Positions 1 to 10,795 of a stretch of DNA of 64,000 nt are shown piece after piece; positions within the stretch are counted from its first letter, which is position 1, and each line of letters opens with the position of its first letter. Below the pieces are notes generated by a model. That model ran no database searches and had not been told where the DNA came from. It saw only the letters and a list, made by a program, of their open reading frames with translations. A program made the translations under genes and the position numbers. The stretch spans positions 355,793 through 419,792 of the forward strand of contig MNCI01007652.1 in the NCBI GenBank assembly GCA_015680685.1, written 5' to 3'. Source of the DNA: Gnetum montanum (taxonomy: Eukaryota > Streptophyta > Gnetopsida > Gnetales > Gnetaceae).

Positions 1-169
1 GCGATTAGTCATGGGGGTACGGGGCCTAATTTTTCGATTTTTCTCCTAAGCCCTGAATTTTTTCGTTTTTTCTTCCTAACCCCTACACCTTTGGTAGTCA
101 TCACCTACATCTTCCTAGATCCATATCATCCATACCACAACCTAGCCAATGGACTTGCACTGAAGCAAG

Positions 170-229
170 GTATTAATTACTTAATGATTCAATTACCCTT
201 GCTAATATATGATTGTGTTGTGTGTGCAG
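170..229 (+). other. Intron-like 60-nt unit in X segment of A1
   Basis: GT at 170-171 follows GAAGCAAG, and TGTGTGCAG ends at 229 directly before an ATGG. The same unit, also 60 nt with GT...AG, occurs at 2472-2531 and on the minus strand at 63147-63088. Identical length and boundaries in three diverged copies suggest a real small intron ahead of a short ORF. The A1 ORF that follows is frameshifted and short. Splicing is inferred only. Confidence 0.4.
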
Positions 230-612
230 ATGGCAATCATACAACAACGAAATGGATCTGGAGCAAACACTTGGAATGGAGCAGGGCTACAACAATTATG
301 CAAGGAGCAGGATTGATGATGTGCTTATGGATGGACAACGAAAGGCGCAATCTAGGCATTGGCAGCAGCAAGACTCTTCTCTCTTATTCTCTTCTCTTCT
401 CTCTCCTCTTTTCTCTCAGCTGCCAAGTGTGGCCTGATGTCATTGTAATAATGTGTTCACCCTTGTTCTCATGAACACCAATTGTGTCAAGTCTTGTAAT
501 AATGAACCGTTCACATGTCGGTCCATTAGTTCCATTTCCCTCAATAATCCCATACCTACCTGATATTATTATAAAGAACTCGAGGACAAGTTTTCATTCA
601 GTCATGGGGGTA

Positions 613-1570
613 TGATGAGACGCAAATTGCACAGGCTGTGATATCGCATACGCGACATCACGTCTGCCATGATATCGCATCCCCTACGATATTGCGTATG
701 CGATATCGTGGTCCGCCACCAAATCTATAAATAAGAGGCGGCACTCCCCTCATTTCACATCATAAGCGTAAAGTAGCAAAGCTCTAGCAGATTGATCACC
801 CCAGAGATAGAATATTTTCCATGTGCCCACAATAGGAGTCCCCCAAGTGAACGGTTCTTTATTCGAGCAGCTTTGTACTTGAACGCAAGTTGTGTACGGC
901 TATAAAGACGAGCTTTGTGAATAAACCTTGCAATGCATGGATAGGTTTAATTAATGTTATTTATTGCTTTCCTAGTAACGCGGCATGAGTACGACTTGGT
1001 TACGAGCGTTGACGAACGTGTACGGCTAGCCAAGGAATCGGCTACTCATCGCGATTAGATTCTCTCACCCTTTCCTCCTAGAACGTGGGACAAGTACGAC
1101 TTGATTACGAGCATCTACGGATGTGTACGGCTAGTCAAGGAATCGGCTGCTTGTCACACTTAGGTTAGTTAAGTGCCTCAGTACGACCTCTTCGAGCACG
1201 TGCATTACGTGTGGTAATCCCAGTAACGATTAGCATTTGGTAGCCATAGTTGCACAATTTAGGGTGTGTACGGCAAGTGGGAACGGATGCTGACGCTAGG
1301 ACTTAGTGCTGTAGTTACAGTTAGTTTTAGTTTCTCAACCCTTCACCGTTTAGCATAGGAGATAAATCAAAAAATACCAAAAAAATCATATACCTCAGAC
1401 TTGCTTAACCATACACCGTGACACATACAAGCAAGCCTGGGAAGACAACGAATGATTAACCCCAAGTGTTCCTTGTGGCGTTTAGGCATTTAGTCTGTGG
1501 AGTTCGACCAGATCACGTGTGCTACGCTCATTTCATATGGTTGAGTGTAGGGGTACCTCACCACTCATCA
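613..1570 (+). repeat. 3' LTR of A1 (958 bp)
   Basis: It begins TGATGAGACG and ends CCACTCATCA, giving TGATG/CATCA inverted ends. U3 carries several GATATCGCATACGCG-type palindromes (about 641-706) just upstream of a TATAAATA box at 726-733. The U5 side ends with the family-wide tail GGTACCTCACCACTCATCA. Confidence 0.85.
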
Positions 1571-1788
1571 ATGTGGTTCTCACACATAAATATAAAAAGC
1601 ACAAAAAGCAAAAAAAAAGGAGAAAAGAGAGAAAGAGAAGTGAGAATTCAAAGCACACCCCTTAGATGAAATAATCCCTTGGGCTACAAACACTAGTTAT
1701 GGAACTAAGAAATGTTCCCTCTAACTAAGGCCCTCCTCTCTTCCCATTCTCTCCTCATTCGTTTCATTGGAATGGTGGTGGCTCTTGG

Positions 1789-2052
1789 GTGAAGGCATTC
1801 TTGTTACTTCGAGAGGATGGATTAGCCGAATGCATTGATGCGAAGTCACTAGATGTGGTTGGTTTGAGGCTAGAGTTGGAATGAGATTTGCTAAGTCACA
1901 CTAATCATGAACTACACAAAGGGCTATACACCACCTTGTTCTTGGGATTCCATTCCATTCTCTTCTCTCCATCCTTCTCTCCATTATTCACCTCATTGCC
2001 GGTTATATCATTAGTGTATATTTTAGTAGATGCATTGTTTTCTTTTAGGTAA
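1789..2052 (+). pseudogene. ORFx, copy in A2 (broken)
   Basis: This is one of four copies of a small ORF (about 70-90 codons) lying 3' of gag in this family. The frame reads VKAFLLLREDGLAEC near the start, then a LRLELE motif, one stop, and a hydrophobic C-terminal half ending LVDALFSFR-stop. The copy in E (63862-63599) is open and nearly the same. The B and C copies (14923-15186; 43721-43461) are more diverged but keep the same length and end. No known domain is recognised. The hydrophobic tail could be membrane-associated, but that is a guess. Confidence 0.5.
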
Positions 2053-2130
2053 ATTCTTGCAGTTAAGACTTTAACTCATGTTCCAAATGACATTCCTAGA
2101 GCCTACAAACTCTATGATTGTGGGTTTGTC

Positions 2131-2176
2131 AAGGCATTAAAGGCATGAACCTGCTTTGGGGAGGACCCACTGACAT
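2131..2176 (+). other. Conserved noncoding block, copy in A2
   Basis: This block has the core AACCTGCTTTGGGGAGGACC followed by CACT. It stands out as more conserved than its surroundings among A2, B (15226-15274), C (43430-43377, minus) and E (63530-63478, minus), always about 80-200 nt after the ORFx stop. It may be an RNA element or a protein-binding site. The function is unknown. Confidence 0.55.
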
Positions 2177-2340
2177 TCCTCTTTGGTGCACCAGTTAAAT
2201 TCTTTTCCCTAACATTTTTTGCAATCCACTTTATTTTTTTCATTTCCATCTTGACATCCATCTCATCAATGCTATAGTTGTCCCTTTTTATCCATCTTTC
2301 TTATTCCTTTTCTTTCTCCATTCTATCACTACCGGAGGTT

Positions 2341-2893
2341 CACAATTAGTCATGGGGGTACAGGGCCCAACTTTTCGATTTTCTCCTAACCCTTACACCT
2401 TCGGTAGTCATCGATATTATATCTCTAGATCCACAATTAGCCATACCACAACCTAGCCACATAGAAGCAAGGTATCAACTACATTGAAATTCATTTACCC
2501 TTGCTAATATAAGATTGTGTTGTCTGTGTAGATGGAAATCACGCAATAATGGATTGGACCTGGAAGGAACACTTGGAATGGAGCGATGCTAGAAGCAGCT
2601 ACCCAAGAAGCAAGATCAATGACGTGCTTACGGATGGACAATAAAAGGTACAATCTTGGCATTGGTAGCACAACACTTTTTTCTCTCTCTCTTTCTTAGC
2701 TGCCAAATAAGGCTTGATGTTAATGTAATAAGGTGTTCACTCTTGTTGTCCTGAACACCAATTTTGTTGTGTATTGTAATGATGATCCGTTCACAAGTCA
2801 TCCCATTAGTTTCATTTTGAGTCAATTATCCCATACCTTACTGATATTATTGTAAGGAACTTGAAGATGAGTTTTCATTTAGTCATGGGGGTA
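2341..2893 (+). repeat. X segment of A2
   Basis: This subterminal segment starts with AGTCATGGGGGTACAGGGCCC, holds a 60-nt intron-like unit (2472-2531) followed by ATGG, and ends in the polypurine tract AGTCATGGGGGTA (2881-2893) against the 3' LTR. It matches 1-612 and the inverse of 62717-63320. Confidence 0.7.
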
Positions 2894-3685
2894 TGATGGG
2901 ATGCGATATCGCATCATCCCCTACGATATCGCATACGCGATATCGTGGTGTGTCATAAAGTCTATAAATAAGAGGTGGCTCTCCCTTGTTTCTCATCCTA
3001 CGCTTAGACTGTGGCAAAACTTTGGCAAATTGATCACTCTAGAGATAGAATATTTTCCATGTGCTTGTAGTAGGAACTCCAAAGTGAACGGATCTTTATT
3101 TGAGCAGACATTGTACCTAAACACAAGTTTGTGTACGGCAATAAAGACGAACTTCTTGGATAAACCTTGCAGTGCATGGAATAGGCTAATTAGAACTTTT
3201 ATTTACTGTTATTTATCATTTTTCATTTACATGCTTTATTAGGAATTAAATCCCTCTCAACCCTTCTCTCCTAGTTAAGTGCCTCAATATAACTACTTCG
3301 AGCACATGTGTTACGCGTGGTGATCCTAGCAACGACTAGCGTTTGCTAACCACGATTGCATTGGTTTAGCGTGTGAACAGTAAGTGGGAACGGATGCTGA
3401 TGCTAGGTTAATTCAAACTTAGTTAGTTAGTTAGAGTTAGTAATTAGCCTCTTCAACCCTTCACCTCAATAGCATAGGAGATAAAACAGAAAAGCTATAA
3501 AAATCATATACCTTGGACATACTTAACCATACACCGTGACAAATACAAGTCTGGAAAGACAACGAATAATTAACCTTAAGTGTTCCATGAGGCATGTAGG
3601 CACTTAGTCTATGGAGTTTGACTGAATCGTGCATGTTACACTCGTATTTGTATGGTTGAGTGTAGGGGTACCTCACCACTCATCA
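2894..3685 (+). repeat. 3' LTR of A2 (792 bp)
   Basis: It begins TGATGGGATGCGATATCGC and ends CCACTCATCA. GATATC palindromes lie at 2902-2946, with a TATAAATA box at 2963-2970. A poly(A)-like AATAAAG lies near 3140. It is the same family as the LTRs of A1, K and E. Confidence 0.85.
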
Positions 3686-3699
3686 GTGATGTCATAGTT

Positions 3700-4018
3700 A
3701 CAATGTCGTAGGCACCTACGATGTATGATCTACGATGTCACGCATATAAAAATAGTATATATACATTGCATATATATGAAATTTTTCATTTCTCTCATTT
3801 GTAGCAAGAGATTTTTTTGTTATTTTTCCTCAAATCTCTTACACACTAACTTTCCAAGGCTGTAACTCCATCCCCATAGCTCCGATTTCTAAAATTATTA
3901 AATCCTATTGATCCTAGAGCACTCAACTTAGTCATGGATGGTACATTATGCAATACAACTAAAAATTTGAGACAAAAATTCCTAAACACTTGGAAGATAT
4001 CATAAAGGGTAAGTATAA
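3700..4018 (+). promoter_or_regulatory. Internal promoter and noncoding exon of D
   Basis: Degenerate GAT-type palindromes (CTACGATGTATGATCTACGATGTCAC, summarised as two CGATGTA/C half sites) sit upstream of TATAAAAA at 3745-3752. The exon contains CTTAGTCATGGATGG, matching TTAGTCATGGAGG in B and TTAGTCGTGGGGG in C at the same place. It ends at AAAG|GTAAGT. Confidence 0.45.
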
Positions 4019-4310
4019 GAAAATAATGAGAACCTTAGTAGTAATTAATAAAACTTAGGCCACTTAGGCCAGAAAGACTTAGATAATTCTTCTAATTAAC
4101 CATACCAACCATTTTAAGCCATAACAAATAAGAAAATGATAATTGTGAAAGATCATTAATAACACTTAAGGGGAATCTTTTTGAAAATTTTTCTAACTCT
4201 AAAATCCTAATAAGATAAGAACTTGATCTAGCTAAGGGTATGAGCAAGGTAAAGAGTTATTAAGAACTAATGTAAATACTTTAATAATTTCAAATCCTTG
4301 TTGATTGCAG
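4019..4310 (+). other. Predicted intron in D ORF2 unit (292 nt)
   Basis: The donor GTAAGT is at 4019-4024 and the acceptor TTGATTGCAG ends at 4310, directly before ATGG. C has the same arrangement (donor GTAATT, acceptor TGATTGCAG|ATGG). The B donor is seen at 15896 and its acceptor is lost in a gap. Conservation of both ends in diverged copies supports a real intron. Confidence 0.55.
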
Positions 4311-4980
4311 ATGGATCCAAAGATAATACCAAAAGGAGGACCTTCAAAACATGGGAGCAAAATACCAAGAGGCTGTGGGAGAGGCTGAGCAAGAAAACAA
4401 ACTCCAAAAGAAAAACATGCAGAGTAAGAAGCTCAATTGTATAGCATTCATCAACAAACTCCTATCACATACCACTTAGTCCAAGGAGAGGCAAAAATTC
4501 CACAACCACCTAAATAGAGACAATGCCTCACCTTTTCTTCAGAATGCCTCTAGGCCATACAAGAAAAATTCATCATTTCCACAATCATTGTGGAACTAAA
4601 CTTTGATCCTTTTCATGGAATTTTCTCTAGATGTAGTGAAGATGCAACTCCAAGCATCTCCTTTATGGCCCAAACTATCCAATAGTGATGAATGATATTT
4701 GACAGAAACCCACCAATTTTTGTAGAACAAACAAGTCATTGCAACAATAATAATTAAAGGAGTCTCTCTACCATAATCAGTAGAGGTAATTGCTAAGGCC
4801 CTCAACATTCCAATCGAAGGAGCTAATGTGGCACAAATTTCAACTAGGTTATACACTGATGCCAAGAAACTATGGTTGCAAAGGGCATATGGAAAAGAAG
4901 ACAAGGATAGAAGAGGAGAAACTTCAGGTCCTCCTTAACAGATATCAATTCCATAAGCCTAATGATAAATGAAAGAAGCT
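4311..4980 (+). pseudogene. ORF2 of D, N-terminal remnant
   Basis: The ATG lies directly after the splice acceptor. The reading frame is broken, but segments align with C ORF2: ASPLWPKLSNS against GSPLWPILSES, and VAQISTR..TDAKKLWLQRAYGKE against VTQLSTR..PDARRVWLERAYGKD. The coiled-coil half is missing, so D ORF2 is truncated by an internal deletion before the LTR. Confidence 0.55.
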
Positions 4981-5212
4981 AATGGAAGAGCCATCATTAC
5001 CTAGAACATGAACTACATCATGCTACTTTAGTTTTTTGATTTTTTTTATTTTGTCATGTTACTATGTAATTTTTGTAAACACACTAATGCAGCATTATAA
5101 CTCATGTAAATAGCTAGTTCTATTAAGTGAAATCTACCTCTTAATTTTGTAAGGGACTCTATCCTCATTTTCTTTTAACTTGAGGATGAGTTTCAAATCA
5201 GTTTTGAGGGTA

Positions 5213-6099
5213 TGATAAAGTCAATTTTTATTGTCATATGATATCATATCTACAATATTATAGCAACAATGTTGTAGATAAAATGTCGTGGTACATGCTA
5301 CATCATCATTGATACGATGTCTCACAATGTGTGTAGCCCTATAAATATAAATATAAATATAACTTTTTGATTACAACCTTAGGTAGACTCTTGTAGTTTA
5401 TATCTGTAGACTTAGCAATAGAAGTGAATGCCTATAGTATGATGTTTAGCAATTAACCAATGTCTTTATTCAGATGAGATGTACTTGGACATGGTTCATG
5501 GAAAAAATAAAGATCAAAATTACTCCTCATCATTGCAACATTCCTTAGTTTTCTAATTGTTCACTTAGCATAATTTTTAGTATTTTTCCCTAACTTAACA
5601 CTTTACTTTCTAAAGCATTTTACTTTACTTATTTATTATTAAGTGGTATGGATATGATTAGTTTCAAACACTAAATGTAGTTATCTAGTAACCCAGTAGT
5701 GGTGTTGCTTGGTTCATCTAGTAGTGATTTCACTTGATGATCCTAATGATAACTAAATGAGTCCAAGGTGTGAATTGGAAAATAAGAACAGATGTCCATT
5801 GCTCTAGGATAGAATAGATTTACATTCCTATTGTTACTTGGACTTAGAATTTAATATTCCTTTTCACCATGCTTATGATTAGGAGTACTAATGGCCAAAA
5901 CAACATTGATAATCATATGCCTCACTAAGAGCTAAACCATATACTAGGACTTCACTAGCTTAAGGTGGAAAGACAATGATCATGAACTTAAACTTAATTT
6001 CTAGCATAATAACATTGCCCATCCATGGATTATGATCTGGTCACACATTCACACTTGTGGCTTGTATCATAGAGTGTTGTTTTACTCCACCACTTATCA
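5213..6099 (+). repeat. 3' LTR of D (about 887 bp)
   Basis: It starts TGATAAAGTC after the purine-rich GTTTTGAGGGTA and ends about CCACTTATCA. It shows TATAAATATAAATA near 5340, AATAAAGATC near 5505 and the family U5 body (tract about 5640-5830 resembles 11210-11360). The end point is uncertain by a few bases because of decay. Confidence 0.65.
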
Positions 6100-6104
6100 C
6101 ATAT

Positions 6105-6654
6105 TGTTACATTCCCATTCTCAAATGGTGCTACCACATAACAAAGATGATATCTCTTCATAACAAGTATTGTAATTATTGTAATAAGACCCAAAATGCC
6201 AAGTTGTAATTAAGACATGAAAGGGCATGTTGCAATAATGGGCATGTCTCTCAAAGTGACCTTTGGGGGTTTTACCTAAGGTATTTATACCCAAGCATGA
6301 TAGGATATATCAACATGGCACTACAAAGAAGCAAGACCAAAAGGTAACTGGCAATTCCTTCTAGTCAGTGATAGGTCTAACCATGGTGCTAGTGCTGGAT
6401 ACCCTCTAACTGCTAGATGCCAAAGGAAGATAATCCCAAGGAATCATTAAAGCATAACTCAAATACATTTTTCCACATTAATAGACCATTTTTTTTTTCA
6501 TTTTTCTTTCTGCATTTTTCTTGTATTTTCTTTATGCATAATGTCAAATGTTATGTATATTTGACATTTTCCACATTATCTTATTTATGCATAATGTTGA
6601 ATATAATGCATATTTGATGTTTTCCATGACATCTAAGAATAGGATGTCACAACA
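6105..6654 (+). repeat. Possible solo LTR or LTR fragment of another family
   Basis: The stretch starts TGTTACATTCCC and ends TGTCACAACA, with a TATTTATACCC box-like site near 6282 and a direct repeat of GCATAATGT...TTTGA units around 6534-6620. It adjoins the RT remnant on its right. No target-site duplication was found, so this is only a suggestion. Confidence 0.25.
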
Positions 6655-7290
6655 ACCATCTTGGAGATCTAATCAAAATAGTTGGTAGGATGAACAAATC
6701 CAACATTGTAAAGCTTATTGAATTCCCCTTTTATAGCAAGAAAGATAGATGGATGGACTTTCCTAATCTTCTACTTAATAGGCTTAGAATCTTTTTGCAT
6801 TATAATGTTATGTTGTAGTAGCCTTGAATCTAGACCAGGCATGTCACTATAGCCCCAAGAAAAAGCAAGTGTTTCTATAAAGTAGTTAGGATAGCTTCTT
6901 GGTAATCTTGGATGAGAAGAACACCAAGTTGAAGTATCTTCTATTCACCTTTATTATCAAGTATAGGTAAATCTATTAGATGATCATTTGTTAAAGAGGG
7001 CTCTAGATCAAGAAAAGAGAGATCAGACTAGGAAAGTAATTTGTCCTTAATAATGTCTAAGGAAGCTATAAGAAAAGTAGCACTTATTGAGCTTAACTCA
7101 AGGTCTATAAAAGACATGTCTAGGGTCAAACATACCTAATATGTAGCATAATCTAAGATGAGAGGCTAAATTAAGAATTATGGATAGGTAGCCATGTTGA
7201 CCTAGATCAAAATTAGAGGAGTTACAATGCATGAAAATATTTAGAGAAGAAATTACATACAATGTCAAAATATCGTATGTCAAAAATTAA
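6655..7290 (-). pseudogene. Ty3/gypsy reverse transcriptase N-terminal fragment (element J)
   Basis: Read on the minus strand, 6880-6655 gives FSWGYSDMPGLDSRLLQHNI, then KPIK.K.RKVHPS, then KGEFNKLYNVGFVHP and ISKMVVV. This matches the start of the RT domain in plant gypsy elements (the 'FAWSYEDMPGLD...KLL.AGFI.P...WLSNIVPV' region). It stops before the VDFRDLN and YVDD motifs, with multiple stop codons. It is one of only two RT remnants in the window and not close to that of element G, so it could represent the autonomous lineage related to the pol-less elements. That link is speculative. Confidence 0.55.
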
Positions 7291-8270
7291 AATTCTTCAA
7301 GAGTGGTGTCATTTTATTTGACTATATAAGCAAAATGAAAAGAAAAAAATAGCACAAAATCTTTTATTTCTAATACATCAATTCAGAAAATGATGCAAAA
7401 GTAAAGCTAAGAGTAGAAAGCAATAGGTCAACAATTAGAAGACTAGCAATGGTAAGTGGCAGCAGTAGAAAAGGATCCAAGGATAAAACTAGTAGCAATA
7501 GGGTACTATCACAACCCTACATTCTTTTTCCTAGGACACAAATGTAAGTAACATGAATCCTAGCTAGGAATATTAGATTTAGTTAAGCATTGTTTCTATA
7601 TATTTCACTATAGCAATGACTTAGTTTCAAAATTCTAGTAAATTTCTCCCTGTAAAAAATTGTGTTAGTCTTGATTTAGCTAAAATTACCTTGATAGCAT
7701 TATTTATAGCATAGAAATATAGGATTTTAAGTTTAATTTTATAGGGAATTAAGAACTCCAAAAGTAGTACCCTATTTTCCAAGGGTTTTGATGAGTTTTA
7801 TTTCATACATGAGTTACTATGTAGAATTTCTAGTTTTTAGAAGAACACGATGTAGAATTTTGACATAGAGTCTTTGAAAAATGTATTAAGTCTAACAATG
7901 TAGCTAACAATGTGTCAAGTAAAAAATGTTTATGTAAGATAGTGTTTTTATGTGAAGTAAATATTTGATGCACAATGTTGATTATGATTACGATGTCAGA
8001 CATAGGGTTGAACTATATGTTGTTAAAAAATGATGTTATACATCAAGAACATATTAACACTAAGCATCAGAGGATAGTATTAGAAGTTTCAACATGAGAT
8101 ACTAAGGGGTTACATAACAAATTAAAAATTATTTGAGGTTACGCACTCTATTGAGGAAATTATGTGTAATACTATATTTTTGAGATGGAAGAACTAAGTA
8201 TTGATTTATTTCTATAGAGATGTTACAACACAAAGGCTCTTGATGACTTAGCCTATGTTTTTCCTACTAG
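7291..8270. other. AT-rich DNA without recognisable gene
   Basis: I see no open frame, LTR end or motif here. It is probably decayed repeat DNA. Confidence 0.4.
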
Positions 8271-10790
8271 TGAATGAAAGGAGCATTTTGAAAAACAAGA
8301 ATAGAAAGGTCAAACCTATCAAGTAGAAGTCTCTATTTGATGATTCCTCCCTATTTCCTCAAAAACTATGGACTCAATAAGAAGCCATAGAATTTCTAAA
8401 TTTCTACATTGGAAATTTTCATGTAGTGATCCAAATAGGCTTGGAAGAGGAGACTATTTTAAGAGCTCTGAATTATATACTCCTTAGATTTCCAACTAAG
8501 TTAGCAAAGATTATCTATGAGCTATGGTTGAAAATAAAGAAGTTATTCAAGAACTTCCTAGTTTATAAGAAATGTTTGGACAAGCTATGAAAGAGAAGAA
8601 ACTTTATTAGTAGTTTAGTACCAATAACACATTACTTCTAGAAACATAATCTTCTAGAACAATGTCAAATCCACTAGGTTCACATATTTTTATGAAAAGA
8701 TGCATTAACTTTAAATGATTAGTGAAAATAACTTACCAAGTATTAGTTATCATTAATTATGATATGGATGTGTAGGTTCATGGATCTCAATCTATAAGGG
8801 CCATTCCACTTGGAATTTTTGAAGACATTGCTATGGAATCTATCTCAACACCATAGCTAGTGGTCATAGATTATATCCTACTTAAAACATAATACAAGAG
8901 TTTGCAACATCATAGGTTTTCAAGTGAAACTAATGGGGAGAATGTAGAATGGCCTAAGGGATTAATAATTATTCTTAGACCAAACAATAAGTATTCATAG
9001 TTCTATTTTCTATTAGAAAAAAAAATAAGAAATTTGTATTACTATACTAACCATCTTGAGATAATTATTACAATCCAAATAAGTATTGACAATGCTAAGT
9101 TCTTTGATGTTACTATCTTGGCAAAAGAATTTAAAGTTAGAATAACAACTGAGGCACAAAGCACCCAAAAGTAATTTTTCAAAGGAGAAGGGGTGAACTA
9201 CTTTAATAAATTTGAAAGGATAGGCATTTTATATGCCTTTGGCCCAAAGCACCTCTATGCTATCATGATAGAATGTGTGGGATTAAGAGCTACTCTATAG
9301 GAAAAGTCATTTTATAGTTTGTGTAGATTAGAAACAAGTCATCATCACTTGGTATTCCATGATGCTCAAATATTTTCTTGGCTTCCTAGAGAAAGATATA
9401 AATATCAATGGATCTAAACTCAATTCAGTGGAGCTGTCAATGGTAGAAGAGTGGATGTGATCAAAGAAGAGAGATGTTAGTATTGTATACAAGGGGACCA
9501 ATGAAGACTTGAAAAGGCTATTCACCTTATTTGTTAAGTATCTAGTTTATAATAAGATTTGTTAGAAACAACAGCTACTACCTAGGTAGTTGTATGATTA
9601 TATGGGACCATGTCCTAAGTAAGGGCAACCAACTAGGCATGAGTTATCTATCAAGATATGGTGGAGGAAATAGAGAAATTATCTGAGGAGGATAAGAAAG
9701 AAAAGATAAAGATGTTGAGCAAGAGGCTTAATTTTAGATTCTACTATGGTTTAATAAAGATAGTAACAACCTCATTTACTAAGGAAGGGAAGAAGTAATT
9801 AGACTTTAGTTTTGAGGAAGACTTTAGGCCCCCACTACATCAACATCTTGAAAGTCTAATATTTGCATATAGCATTGACAGCAGGATCCCTTGACATCAA
9901 TGTCAAGGATGAAAGAAAAGATGGGATCTTCAATAACATAAAGCATTGAAGAGCCATAGAAAAAATAAGTGGTGATGTTACAGTGGGAAAGGAAGGGAGT
10001 TTGGAAAGCTTCTCTAGAAAGGTAGATAAGGGAAAGGCTTTAAGAACATGGAAGCCTCTTTCTCAAGAGGACTATATGTCTTTATAGAATCCTTAAGTGA
10101 AGGTGTTTCAGAAGACACTACAAGAGAAAATAAGTATCCAAGCATGTTTTCCTTTAACTCATAATATTTGCTAAGTTTAAATGATATGAATATTAAACTT
10201 TGACATGATATTAATTATGGATATGTTCTTAAAATGACATGACATTAACAATAATTTGTCATATTTTTAAGGGTTTTTTTAAGAGAAGAAAGCTATGAAG
10301 CAAGAATCAAAGAAGCTATGATCCATCCATCCTTCCATCCTTGAAGAATGAAAGGAAGATATGAGTGGGGAGGAGCTAGATTTTCTTGATGATTTACTTT
10401 CATCAAGAGAAAGCAAAGCGACTAGTGAGCAAATTTTGCATTCAATTTCTAAATTCTTTGAATTGAATTTCAATTAAATATGTCAAGAAGAAGAATAGGA
10501 TAATCATGAGATGGATGGAGGAAGGAATGAACTTCTAAAAATAGAGGTTCCTTTCCTAGTAGATATCACTCCATCACAAAGTAGATTGATTTTGAAGAAT
10601 GAGAATATTGCTAAGTAGATAAAAATAGTGACAACTTCTAAGCTCTCTACTTCATATGATAAGTTGAAATTTTGAGATGGTTTCAAAAGATGAGATATGA
10701 ATATATGCACATTAGAGTAACTTGGCCAATGTTTAACTTCTTGTAGAAATGGAAAAAAGAATCTAGGCTTGTGTTAAAGATAAGAAATTG
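8271..10790 (+). pseudogene. Decayed coding-like repeat DNA (element I, host of B)
   Basis: Broken plus-strand frames give patches such as EEETILRALNYILLRFP with IYELW (about 8440-8530), NYFNKFERIGILYAFG (about 9195-9240) and KIKMLSKRLNFRFYYG (about 9700-9750). The first resembles gypsy gag helices, but the match is weak. The segment is interrupted at 10795 by element B and presumably continues at 19696. No full domain can be named. Confidence 0.3.
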
Positions 10791-10795
10791 ATGTT
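10791..10795 (+). repeat. Target-site duplication of B, left copy (ATGTT)
   Basis: ATGTT directly precedes the LTR start at 10796 and is repeated exactly at 19691-19695 after the right LTR. Confidence 0.9.

Larger units (their letters stand above)
1..1570 (+). mobile_element. Element A1, 3' end of an LTR retrotransposon (5' part outside window)
   Basis: This is the 3' internal segment ('X' segment, 1-612) followed by the complete 3' LTR (613-1570). The X segment recurs at 2341-2893 and, inverted, at 62717-63320, each time next to an LTR of the same family. A purine-rich tract with the core CATGGGGGTA abuts the LTR start TGATG, as a polypurine tract should. The bases after the LTR (ATGTG) are the expected target-site duplication, but the partner copy lies left of the window. 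Downstream sequence belongs to a sister element, so A1 appears inserted inside A2. Confidence 0.75.
1571..3685 (+). mobile_element. Element A2, 3' portion of an LTR retrotransposon
   Basis: It holds, in order, an A/GA-rich tract (about 1590-1640), a decayed ORFx, a conserved 45-nt block, an X segment and the 3' LTR. The same order is seen inverted in element E (61892-64000). A1 interrupts it at 1570/1571. After its 3' LTR the sequence changes at once to the promoter module of element D, so A2 itself appears inserted in D. Expected TSD after the LTR is GTGAT (3686-3690), with the partner outside the window. Confidence 0.7.
3686..6099 (+). mobile_element. Element D, 3' part of an older family member
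   Basis: It contains an internal promoter-exon-intron module (3700-4310), a degraded ORF2 and a 3' LTR. Its 5' part was displaced by the insertion of A2 and lies left of the window. Its LTR is closest to that of element F (37385-38247), both starting TGATAAA. It is strongly decayed and probably older than B and C. Confidence 0.6.

Noticed and set aside
91-474. 127-codon frame in the X segment of A1
   Set aside because: It crosses the predicted 60-nt intron, and its second half matches the E small ORF only after a frameshift, so it is not treated as a gene.
1571-1600. Possible PBS after LTR1, which would make A1/A2 a short complete element
   Set aside because: The bases after 1570 show no tRNA-Asp-like site and match internal Y sequence of E, so a nested insertion fits better.
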